From: an uncultured Pseudomonadota bacterium
GTDB lineage: Bacteria; Pseudomonadota; Alphaproteobacteria; RF32; CAG-239
Reading direction: 5' to 3'
Assembly: GCA_902763535.1 (NCBI GenBank)
Contig: CACWSG010000003.1
Coordinates: 1-64,000 of the forward strand
Length of the DNA: 64,000 nt
The translations under genes and the position numbers were made by a program. Shown piece after piece: positions 7,526 through 15,197 of this stretch. The notes under the pieces were generated by a model that saw only the letters and a program-made list of their open reading frames with translations, did not search any database and was not told the DNA's origin. How positions within the stretch are numbered: position 1 is the stretch's first letter; the number at the start of each line of letters is the position of its first letter.

Positions 7526-8623
7526 CTAACTTAATTTTTCAATTTCATCGGCTAATCTGACTTGAGCGTCTATAATAGAACATTTTTTGGCTCGTAATGA
7601 AAGCTGCTCCAGCTTTTTGGGATTTTTCATAAAATCAGCAATCAAAGCATTAAGCTTTGGCGCAGTGAAATCTTGCTGTTCAATGAGTAAGGCTCCGCCA
7701 CAATCATTAAGCTCTTTGGCATTATAATATTGATGATTGTCAGCAGCTGTGGGTAGGGGTACCAAAATGGAGGGAGTTCCGCTGGCAGCAATTTCATAGA
7801 CCGAAGATGCTCCGGAACGCGAAATCATCAGGTCAGCTTTGGCATACAGTTCCGGCATATTAGTGAAGAAAGGTGCGATATTGTTTTTGCACCAGAGTTT
7901 TTTGTAGGCTTTGCGAATAGTCTCTTCATCTTCTTTACGGCATTGCTGATAGATACAAATTTGTTCTTGAACCGAATCATTGAAAAGGGTGATGGCCTGA
8001 GGAATTACATCGCCAAAAATTTTGGCTCCCTGTGATCCGCCCAAAACTATGATAGTGAAAGGACGCTGTTTGTCCCAAGGTTGATATTGATTGTTGTGTA
8101 ATTGCACAATACTGTCACGGACCGGCATTCCGCTCAAAAATTCTTTAGCTTGTTTGGGAGTGTTTTTAACATTGCGAAAACTTTGGGCCGTGATGTTGGC
8201 AAAACGCGCCAAAATGCGATTAGTTCGGCTCATTACCGAATTTTGCTCATGAATAATCAGCGGAATTCGTAAGATTATGGCAGCGATTGCAGTCGGAAAT
8301 GAAGCATAACCGCCAAATCCCACAACAGCACGCGGACGATTGAACAAAAGATAAAAACCGGCTTGAACAATACCAAGCATAACTTTACAGAGACTGGCTA
8401 TTTTGGTAAAGACCGACTTTCCGACGACACTGCCGGATAAAATAGTTTTGGAGGGAAGCTGATTTAAGATGCCTTTATAATTGCCCAACCCGCGTGAATC
8501 GGTATAAAATACAGTTTTATAACCGCGTTTTTGTAATTCTACGGCCAAAGATTCGGCAGGATATATATGTCCGCCGGTGCCGCCGGCAGTGAGAATTATG
8601 GTGTTGTTTTTAGATGGTTTCAT
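7526..8623 (-). CDS. murG: UDP-GlcNAc:lipid I N-acetylglucosaminyltransferase MurG
   Basis: MurG converts lipid I to lipid II on the inner face of the membrane. The 365-aa GT-B enzyme shows the N-terminal glycine-rich loop LTAGGTGGHIYPA, the acceptor-side motif GFGGYASFP, HEQNSVMSRTNRIL, a second glycine loop VLGGSQGAKIF, and the donor-binding segment ISRSGASSVYEIAASGTPS. The ATG overlaps the 3' end of ftsW by 14 bases, suggesting translational coupling. Confidence 0.97.
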   Translation of the reverse strand: MKPSKNNTIILTAGGTGGHIYPAESLAVELQKRGYKTVFYTDSRGLGNYKGILNQLPSKTILSGSVVGKSVFTKIASLCKVMLGIVQAGFYLLFNRPRAVVGFGGYASFPTAIAAIILRIPLIIHEQNSVMSRTNRILARFANITAQSFRNVKNTPKQAKEFLSGMPVRDSIVQLHNNQYQPWDKQRPFTIIVLGGSQGAKIFGDVIPQAITLFNDSVQEQICIYQQCRKEDEETIRKAYKKLWCKNNIAPFFTNMPELYAKADLMISRSGASSVYEIAASGTPSILVPLPTAADNHQYYNAKELNDCGGALLIEQQDFTAPKLNALIADFMKNPKKLEQLSLRAKKCSIIDAQVRLADEIEKLS

Positions 8624-9752
8624 TATCTTTGTTCTCCGCGTGAATATTTTTTCGTGTTAAAGCCAACAACATACCGATACCTATGGCCGCGCCGCCTAAA
8701 GATGATCCTCCGCTTGAGATAAGCGGAAGAGCCATACCTTTGGTCGGACCGAGTTGCAGGGTTGAGGCCATGTTGACTAAGGCTTGTAATCCGAAGCTTA
8801 CGGCAAGACCGCAAACCGATAATACAATAAACATATTTTTTTCTTTGGAACTGATAATCATAGAGCGAATGACAATTACGCCATAAGCCAAAACAATTAA
8901 GGCACACAGTAAAAATCCGTATTCTTCAGCGGCAACCGGAAAAATAAAGTCGGTATGGGCATCAGGTATATGCATTTTGACCACTCCTTCACCGACACCA
9001 ACTCCGAACATGCCGCCGTTTTTGAAGGCTTCGAGGGATTTTTTTACTTGATAAGACGGTTCACCTAAAAACATACCATCGAGCATTTGAGCTATACGGT
9101 GTTGCATATGAGGCAGAGCAAAGTAGGCAACTATAAACAACAAAATGAACGGGGTTATCAAAATGATAAATTTTTTGATGGGAACACCTGATAAAAACAA
9201 TTGAGCAGCCCATACACTAGCAACAACGACCGTCATGCCGACATCCGGTTGTTTTAGGAGCAAGAGGCAAGTGATGCCTAATAGGGCAAAACTGATTAAC
9301 ACACCTTTGAAATTTTTGTATTGGCGTTGCATTTCAAAAAGCCATGCGGTGCAAATTATAAATACCGGTTTTAGAAATTCAGAGGGCTGTAATTGAATGC
9401 CTATTTTAATCCAACGCCTAGCCCCTTTGGCTTCATAGCCTAAAAAGATGGTGGCAATCAGCAAAACGACTACTCCGGCATAACCGAGCAGAGCCCAGCG
9501 TCTGGTCCATTTTAGGTCTTGCATTGAGAAAAATAACATTAAAATACTGGCCAAACACAGATAAAAGCTGTGATGATAGACAAAGTAATAAGTTGGACAA
9601 TGAATGCGTTCAGCTACTGCCGGAGATGCAGAAAATGACAGGATAAATCCGCAGGTTACCAAAAAGGCAACCATTGACAGGAGCACTTTGTCAACGGTCC
9701 ACCACCAGCGGGCAATAATGTTTCGGCTTGTACGAGCAAAAGACAATTCCAT
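8610..9752 (-). CDS. ftsW: SEDS septal peptidoglycan glycosyltransferase FtsW
   Basis: A polytopic SEDS protein of 380 aa with about ten membrane helices; it polymerises lipid II at the septum together with a class B PBP. Family motifs include GYEAKGARRWIKIG and LQPSEFLKP in the first half, GVGEGVVKMHIPDAHTDFIF in the large periplasmic loop, and LPLISSGGSSLGGAAIGIG near the end. It directly follows mraY (10-base gap) where murD would normally intervene. FtsW rather than RodA is favoured by its position in the division cluster. Confidence 0.95.
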   Translation of the reverse strand: MELSFARTSRNIIARWWWTVDKVLLSMVAFLVTCGFILSFSASPAVAERIHCPTYYFVYHHSFYLCLASILMLFFSMQDLKWTRRWALLGYAGVVVLLIATIFLGYEAKGARRWIKIGIQLQPSEFLKPVFIICTAWLFEMQRQYKNFKGVLISFALLGITCLLLLKQPDVGMTVVVASVWAAQLFLSGVPIKKFIILITPFILLFIVAYFALPHMQHRIAQMLDGMFLGEPSYQVKKSLEAFKNGGMFGVGVGEGVVKMHIPDAHTDFIFPVAAEEYGFLLCALIVLAYGVIVIRSMIISSKEKNMFIVLSVCGLAVSFGLQALVNMASTLQLGPTKGMALPLISSGGSSLGGAAIGIGMLLALTRKNIHAENKDNETI

Positions 9753-9762
9753 AGTTGTTTCC

Positions 9763-10824
9763 TTATATCAAAGCCAAAAGTCCGACTAATCCCATTATCA
9801 ATCCGACACACCAAAAAGTTCGTACAACTTTTACTTCACTCCAGCCCGATTGTTCAAAATGATGGTGTATCGGCGCCATTTTGAAAAATCTTTTGCCATG
9901 AGTAATTTTGAAATAACCGACTTGAATCATCACAGAAATTGACTCTCCGACAAAAACAAATCCGGCAATTGCCAAAATAATTTCCTGCTTGAGCATCACG
10001 GCAACCAAACCTAAAAAAGCACCCAAGGCAAGTGAACCGGTATCACCCATGAAAACTTTGGCCGGTTTGAGATTAAAACGCAAAAAGCCCAAACATCCGC
10101 CGATTATGGCTGAACACATAACAGCAACTTCTTGTGCGGAAGGAATTATAGGAAGCTGATTGAAAGAAATGGCAAGGGCGGCACTATAAGCAAAAATGGC
10201 AAACACACCATAGCTCAAGACCAATAATCCTCCGGCCAGACCATCTAATCCATCGCTTAAATTTACACCATTTGAGGCTCCGGCAATAACAAACATGGCA
10301 AACAAAACATAAAGCCAGCCAATGTTGAAATGCCAGTTAAAATAAGGGACATTAAGAATAAAACGATAGTTTTCCGGTGTGTGGTGCGAAATTACCAAAA
10401 TAGCAATCAAGGCGGTGGTAAACTGTAAAAAGAGTTTCATTTTAGCGGTCATGGCATTAGATGATTGACGGGTTACTTTGAGATAATCATCGGCAAATCC
10501 GACTGCACCGTATATTATTAATACGCTTATGCCGGTTACAACAAAAGCATTGCTCAAGCAGCAAAATAACAACATTGATATGATGGCAGAACCCAAAATC
10601 ATAAATCCGCCCATGGTCGGAGTGCCTTTTTTAGTCAAAAGATGAGACTTGGGGCCGTCTTCACGAATGGGTTGACCTTTGGTCTGGTGGTGATGCAAGA
10701 AAGAAATAACTTTTTTACCGCATAGAAGAGTTAGTAATAAAGATGTTAATAGAGCAAACAAACAACGCAATGACAAGCTGTCAAAGCAACAAATATCAAT
10801 ATTATCAAGAAGATTGACCAACAT
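9763..10824 (-). CDS. mraY: Phospho-N-acetylmuramoyl-pentapeptide transferase MraY
   Basis: MraY attaches phospho-MurNAc-pentapeptide to undecaprenyl phosphate, making lipid I. The 353-aa polytopic protein has the expected motifs: QPIREDGPKSHLLTKKGTPT in the first cytoplasmic loop, GFADDYLKVTRQ with the catalytic Asp pair, GVNLSDGLDGLAGG, FMGDTGSLALGA, and the histidine cluster MAPIHHHFEQSGW. ATG at 10824 with GGGAG upstream. It is the first gene of this unit; murE and murF, usually just upstream, are not here. Confidence 0.97.
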   Translation of the reverse strand: MLVNLLDNIDICCFDSLSLRCLFALLTSLLLTLLCGKKVISFLHHHQTKGQPIREDGPKSHLLTKKGTPTMGGFMILGSAIISMLLFCCLSNAFVVTGISVLIIYGAVGFADDYLKVTRQSSNAMTAKMKLFLQFTTALIAILVISHHTPENYRFILNVPYFNWHFNIGWLYVLFAMFVIAGASNGVNLSDGLDGLAGGLLVLSYGVFAIFAYSAALAISFNQLPIIPSAQEVAVMCSAIIGGCLGFLRFNLKPAKVFMGDTGSLALGAFLGLVAVMLKQEIILAIAGFVFVGESISVMIQVGYFKITHGKRFFKMAPIHHHFEQSGWSEVKVVRTFWCVGLIMGLVGLLALI

Positions 10825-10902
10825 TTATACTAACTCCCATACATTCTGATAGAAATACTTGATTGTTAATTTAACACGTAAATCTAAACAAAATGCTAAG
10901 AT

Positions 10903-10936
10903 ACAATAAAAAAATCCCACCTTGAAGAGGTGGGAT
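10903..10936 (-). terminator. Rho-independent terminator of the 778-aa gene
   Basis: Read on the minus strand, ATCCCACC pairs with GGTGGGAT around a 7-base loop (10914-10936) and is followed by a run of seven T. It begins about 14 bases beyond the stop codon of the 778-aa gene. Confidence 0.9.
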
Positions 10937-10949
10937 GAGTTGATAAAGT

Positions 10950-13286
10950 TTAGCGTGAATGAGATGGTGTAGATGGTCTTCTGCCGCTGCTTGTTTCTCT
11001 GTAACCGCGATCTTTGATGACTGCGGTTGGGAACATTTTGCTGTTGATAGTAACACCAAGACTCGCCAAACTAAGGTCACTGTCTTTGTTAGAAACCAAA
11101 TTGTTCCAAGCTTCGGCATATCGTCTTTCAACACGTGAAACCTGATTGGCTTTGGTGTCTTTTCCGGAATCATCTTTTTGCGCCTTAATTTCATCAATAA
11201 TTGATTGGCGATTGACTGCACTGTGAAGTTCCTTAAAGCGTTCAAGAACATTGGCTTTAAGGGCTGCTTTTTCTTCAGGTTTGCAACCGAACGTCGGATT
11301 CCATGGCTTGCCGCCCATTTGACCTTTTGAAATTTCGGTAACCAATTGAGTCATGGCAATTTTAGCCATAATAACATCAACATCAGTCCATTTGTTGGCA
11401 TCAACCTGCTCTTTCATATATCCCTCTAAAGCTCCGGCGCACATGGAATTGAAGTTCATGAAGCGCGCTTGTTGCAGGTAGGCAAGGGATTTGGTGGCGG
11501 CAGTAGAGTTTCCTTTGCCCCAGCGACTGAAACCATCAAGTTGACGCGACCAACGCAGTAAGAAATCAATTTTTTGTTCGGGGCGGCAATTCATTTTTTC
11601 TTGAATAAACTTATCGATATTGACTATATCAGAATCTTTTATTTCCATGCCATCCGGTTTTAGTTTCAAGGGTATGCGTTGTTTTACCGATGCCTCCAAA
11701 AAGGCTTTATAAACATCTGAGCCATAAGTATCCGAAGAAGGCATAGTAAAAGTAGTGCAACCCATTTCTTGGAAGTATTTTAGCACTGCTCCGGCATCAT
11801 CGGGAGAAAAGTTTCTGTTATCAGGGATAAAGAGTCCAATTTTGGGAGGATTGCTTTTGCTAATTTTCATTGACCAAAGCTGAGTTGAAGCACCTTGAGT
11901 GTGCTTTTTGGAATCGATAGGATTGTTTTTGGCAATAGCATCAGGTCTGGGCCAAAAAGTAATAGTGATTGATTTAAGTCCATGATCTATATCAGAAACC
12001 GGATGTGAGGTGCTTCCATCATCCAAGGGACCATGTTTTTTTCTAAATTCTTTAAACAGCTCATCAATAGCTTTATTGCGGTTTTCAGCGTTGTTTTCTT
12101 TTGATTCAGCTGATTTAATGTAATCATAACTGCTTACCTCAGGTAATTCATCAAATTCTTGGAAAGGGTTGTAGGATTCCGGAGTTTCAGGGGTATCAGG
12201 ATCATGAGCATCTCTGCGATCCTGAGAGAAAGGTTCAAATACGCTATGTAAATAATCATTATGTAATCCGCTGGGCCCCTTAGTTGAAAGCTCATTTGTT
12301 TTGAGCCAATTTGTAAGAAAATCGCCATCAGATTGTTTGTTGTTTTCAAGGGGAAGCCCTTCACGAACAGCTTTTATTTTGGTACTTAGCGGTAAAATAA
12401 AAGTGTCGTTGTCAGCATTGTCTTGTTTCATTATCTTAAGGAGAGGATCTTCTCCGGTTTCCCTTCGCTCTTTAATGTATGATTTTCCGGTTAAATCCTC
12501 ATATTGTTTAATAGCTTCTGAGCGGTTGAGAGAAATATTGAAATTATTAAGTTCTTCAATGTTTTCAGGCCATTTGCCGCTGTTAACAAAGTATTGTTCC
12601 AGGGCTTCACTTTGAGCAAAGGTCAAAGACGAACTGTTGAGAATGGCAACTTTATTATTGGCAATGCACAAATCAAGACCAGTATCGTTAAGATTTTTAA
12701 TGATGTGTTTAAGGTTGTTGTTATCGGTGTATTCGTAGCTGTGATCTGCCTTAAGAGTATAAGGATGTCCGCCTTTGAGGTTGGCGGCACCATTGGGTTT
12801 GGATTTTTGAATTTTTTCTAAGTCATCAGCTAATACAGAGTTAAGATTCCATTCTTGCGAAGAAAAATTATCAGCTAAAAAATCAGCCCAAACACTGTTA
12901 AATTTTTCAGGGTGTTTTGTTTGAAGGTTCCATAGATTTTGTCTGGTTTGCGGTGAACTTTCAGCTAATGTGCTGATGATAGCTTTCAGGCGATGAGCAC
13001 GCATGGCCTCACTGGTATAGCTGTCTTCGTGGCTAATCGAGCGGGCATAGGCACGCATCCATGAAGGAACTGTGTTTAAATCAGCATCGCCTCGGTTAAT
13101 GCTTTGCAAAAGGCTTTGGCATTTGAACAGCTCATTTTCAAAATCGCCAAAAGAGCCTGCGTTAAGAAGTTTTTTGATTGCATCAAAAGAATATTCATCA
13201 TGCTCCTGCAACAAATCAGAGATTAGCTGGGTTCTTTGATTTTGTGAGTTGATAAGAAATGAACGTGTGTTGATAGGCTCATCCAT
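10950..13286 (-). CDS. Large unknown protein (778 aa)
   Basis: I do not recognise a family. It is hydrophilic and Asn/Ser/Asp/Lys-rich, with no signal peptide or membrane segment. A helical N-terminal region (1-160) is followed by a segment near 205-270 (LTFAQSEALEQYF), a low-complexity acidic/proline stretch at 355-385, a mixed alpha/beta region near 435-545 and a helical C-terminal part (555-735). The 210-235 segment resembles 482-507: each has a hydrophobic strand, then LTFAQSEALEQYFVNSG or FSPDDAGAVLKYFQEMG, hinting at two copies of a small domain. The tail GRRPSTPSHSR is basic and polar. ATG at 13286 has GGGAGA upstream, and a terminator follows. The next gene upstream on the same strand is another unrecognised protein (519 aa). 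A secreted effector is possible but unproven. Confidence 0.85.
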   Translation of the reverse strand: MDEPINTRSFLINSQNQRTQLISDLLQEHDEYSFDAIKKLLNAGSFGDFENELFKCQSLLQSINRGDADLNTVPSWMRAYARSISHEDSYTSEAMRAHRLKAIISTLAESSPQTRQNLWNLQTKHPEKFNSVWADFLADNFSSQEWNLNSVLADDLEKIQKSKPNGAANLKGGHPYTLKADHSYEYTDNNNLKHIIKNLNDTGLDLCIANNKVAILNSSSLTFAQSEALEQYFVNSGKWPENIEELNNFNISLNRSEAIKQYEDLTGKSYIKERRETGEDPLLKIMKQDNADNDTFILPLSTKIKAVREGLPLENNKQSDGDFLTNWLKTNELSTKGPSGLHNDYLHSVFEPFSQDRRDAHDPDTPETPESYNPFQEFDELPEVSSYDYIKSAESKENNAENRNKAIDELFKEFRKKHGPLDDGSTSHPVSDIDHGLKSITITFWPRPDAIAKNNPIDSKKHTQGASTQLWSMKISKSNPPKIGLFIPDNRNFSPDDAGAVLKYFQEMGCTTFTMPSSDTYGSDVYKAFLEASVKQRIPLKLKPDGMEIKDSDIVNIDKFIQEKMNCRPEQKIDFLLRWSRQLDGFSRWGKGNSTAATKSLAYLQQARFMNFNSMCAGALEGYMKEQVDANKWTDVDVIMAKIAMTQLVTEISKGQMGGKPWNPTFGCKPEEKAALKANVLERFKELHSAVNRQSIIDEIKAQKDDSGKDTKANQVSRVERRYAEAWNNLVSNKDSDLSLASLGVTINSKMFPTAVIKDRGYRETSSGRRPSTPSHSR

Positions 13287-13478
13287 AGAATTTCTCCCAA
13301 TATGTGCGAATATCTTTTATTTATCAGTATAGTAGCACATTTTTTGCAACATTTCAACAGTTTTTGTCTAAAATATGATATATTTTAGCGTAAAAAGGTT
13401 TATAAATAATTAAGTGTAAGCTTTAGGTGCAAATTTCCAAATTAAGAATCGACGGCTTCTATCCTTAAAAGCTAAAGC

Positions 13479-15038
13479 TTAATTGCGTGACATATCTCTG
13501 GGGCTGTAGGGCTTGGCTGCGCCTGCATTTTTAACCACTCGCAAAGGTACATCTTGAGAGCATGGTTTTTGTTCGTAATGCTCAGGATCAGTAGTATATA
13601 CAGATTTAGCGGCAGCGGTTTTCAATCCTTTAGTCGGCGCATAAGTATAAGCCAATTCATAATAACGGCTTGCTTGTTGATTTGATTCTTCCATGTGGAT
13701 TAATTTTTCTTGCTGGCGGAATCCTGATTTGTTGATAGAACGTCTGTAAGTATCACCTAAAATGGTGTAGATGATGTAGAAATCCTGATCCGAAAGATTG
13801 TCTTGCATAGTTTCAAGCAAACGATTGCAATTATCTTGAGTTATTTCATTGATGTATTTTGACGGAGAAAAGGGCTTTGTCTCGTTCTTAAGCGGAGGTT
13901 GGAACAAATTAAAGATGTCTTTAATGTCTTTAGGTTTGTTGCTGGAGCATAATACATCAATGCATAAATCTTTTAGATTTTCTGCTGATACATCATCAAT
14001 TTTTTGGTATAATTTTATTATTTTATATTCATAGTTAGCCAAATTGCTATCTGACAGGCCGGTGTCAGAGGAGCTTTCTTTGTGTTTTAACACTCTGTTA
14101 TGATAATCTTCAATGGTTTCCTTTGATAAGGATTTATTTTGGGCTTGTTCATCCAAAAATCCGCTTTCTAAATATAAACAGGCTAAATCATACAATTCTA
14201 ATAATTCCGGTATATTTTGAATGCGATTTCTTATTGTGGTATCGACACTCTCATCAGGGATATTGTCCAAACCATCTCTTAATCCCGTCATATCTAAAAA
14301 GTAGCCATAGGCAAAGTTGTATCGCTCGGGATCAAAAGAACAAATGTCGTCTATGGTTGCTTGTAATTCATCATTTTTTCTTTCTTCAACTTGTTGAGGC
14401 GAAATTTTTTGATTTACATCTTTGCCATCTTCTAACAATTCATTAGTTATTTGCTGTTCAAAAAATTCTTGTAAATAGTTTTCAGGTAATGGCTCAAATT
14501 CTTGTGCCGTTTGCGGTAAAGATTGTTCTTGCTGAGATTGGCCATAAGCAGTGTACAAACTCCCCATGCCGACAAAAAGTGAAGCTCTGTTAGTAAGTGA
14601 AATATCGGAAAGAGCATTTATGGTTTCATGAAATTGTTTAATTTCTTTTATATCAAAATCAAAAGAACCGATATTGCGCTTTATATGATCGTATTCTTTA
14701 TATGCATCAACTAAATCACAAAATGAGGCTAATTCCGGTACATCGGATACGTACTGTTTTATGGTTTGCAGAGAATTGCTGTCAGGGCGATAGGAAAAAT
14801 TGCTTCCCGAATAATTGACAAGATCAATAAAGCTGCTGTAAGCAGTCTTAAAGTCATCTTCTTTTAGCGAACAGACTCCATCTTTAAGTCCTTGAATAAC
14901 TTCTTGACTATAATGTTTAGTATACTCGTCAAGTTCAGCTTTACTGAGAGATTGTCCATAAGCGTCAGCGGCTTCCTTGGCATGATTACTGAAAAGAGAA
15001 TAAAGATAATTTTTTGGCAACTTATTATTTTCTGACAT
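13479..15038 (-). CDS. Unknown protein with internal duplication (519 aa)
   Basis: No named family recognised. The protein contains two related units: residues 7-165 begin LPKNYLYSLFSNHAKEAA, residues 184-346 begin LPENYLQEFFEQQITNELL. Later parts also correspond: DDFKTAYSSFIDLV with PERYNFAYGYFLDM, and VSDVPELASFCDLVDAYKE with IQNIPELLELYDLACLYLE. The C-terminal 110 residues include YELAYTYAP, which resembles a TPR helix. It is predicted helical, acidic, without signal peptide or membrane segment, and ends in a basic tail (AAKPYSPRDMSRN). The ATG has AGGAGA upstream and a plausible promoter. It lies 192 bases from the 778-aa gene on the same strand; the pair may be related in function, which is inference. 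Confidence 0.85.
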   Translation of the reverse strand: MSENNKLPKNYLYSLFSNHAKEAADAYGQSLSKAELDEYTKHYSQEVIQGLKDGVCSLKEDDFKTAYSSFIDLVNYSGSNFSYRPDSNSLQTIKQYVSDVPELASFCDLVDAYKEYDHIKRNIGSFDFDIKEIKQFHETINALSDISLTNRASLFVGMGSLYTAYGQSQQEQSLPQTAQEFEPLPENYLQEFFEQQITNELLEDGKDVNQKISPQQVEERKNDELQATIDDICSFDPERYNFAYGYFLDMTGLRDGLDNIPDESVDTTIRNRIQNIPELLELYDLACLYLESGFLDEQAQNKSLSKETIEDYHNRVLKHKESSSDTGLSDSNLANYEYKIIKLYQKIDDVSAENLKDLCIDVLCSSNKPKDIKDIFNLFQPPLKNETKPFSPSKYINEITQDNCNRLLETMQDNLSDQDFYIIYTILGDTYRRSINKSGFRQQEKLIHMEESNQQASRYYELAYTYAPTKGLKTAAAKSVYTTDPEHYEQKPCSQDVPLRVVKNAGAAKPYSPRDMSRN

Positions 15039-15065
15039 TTTTTTCTCCTAATCTATATGGCGTGG

Positions 15066-15094
15066 ATTTTACGCGCATTTAGAGAAAAAATCAA
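15066..15094 (-). promoter_or_regulatory. Putative promoter of the 519-aa gene
   Basis: On the minus strand TTGATT (complement of 15089-15094), a 17-base spacer and TAAAAT (complement of 15066-15071) lie 28 bases before the ATG. An additional TTGACA lies slightly upstream. Confidence 0.5.
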
Positions 15095-15141
15095 GTTAAA
15101 TTTGTCAAAATTTTGTTAAATTCTTTAAATTTGATAAAAAT

Positions 15142-15175
15142 AAACTTCCGCAACCAGTGGAAAACGGAAGTTTAT
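15142..15175 (-). terminator. Terminator of glgP
   Basis: AAACTTCCG and CGGAAGTTT pair across a 14-base loop (15142-15173). Read on the minus strand the hairpin is followed by ATTTTTATC, and it starts about 25 bases past the glgP stop codon. Confidence 0.75.
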
Positions 15176-15197
15176 CTGTTTGTTTTTGTTGACAAAA

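Noticed and set aside
13405-13481. Terminator of the 519-aa gene
   Set aside because: AAGCTTTAG/CTAAAGCTT can pair, but the loop is about 50 bases, one arm overlaps the stop codon, and no T-run follows, so evidence is weak.
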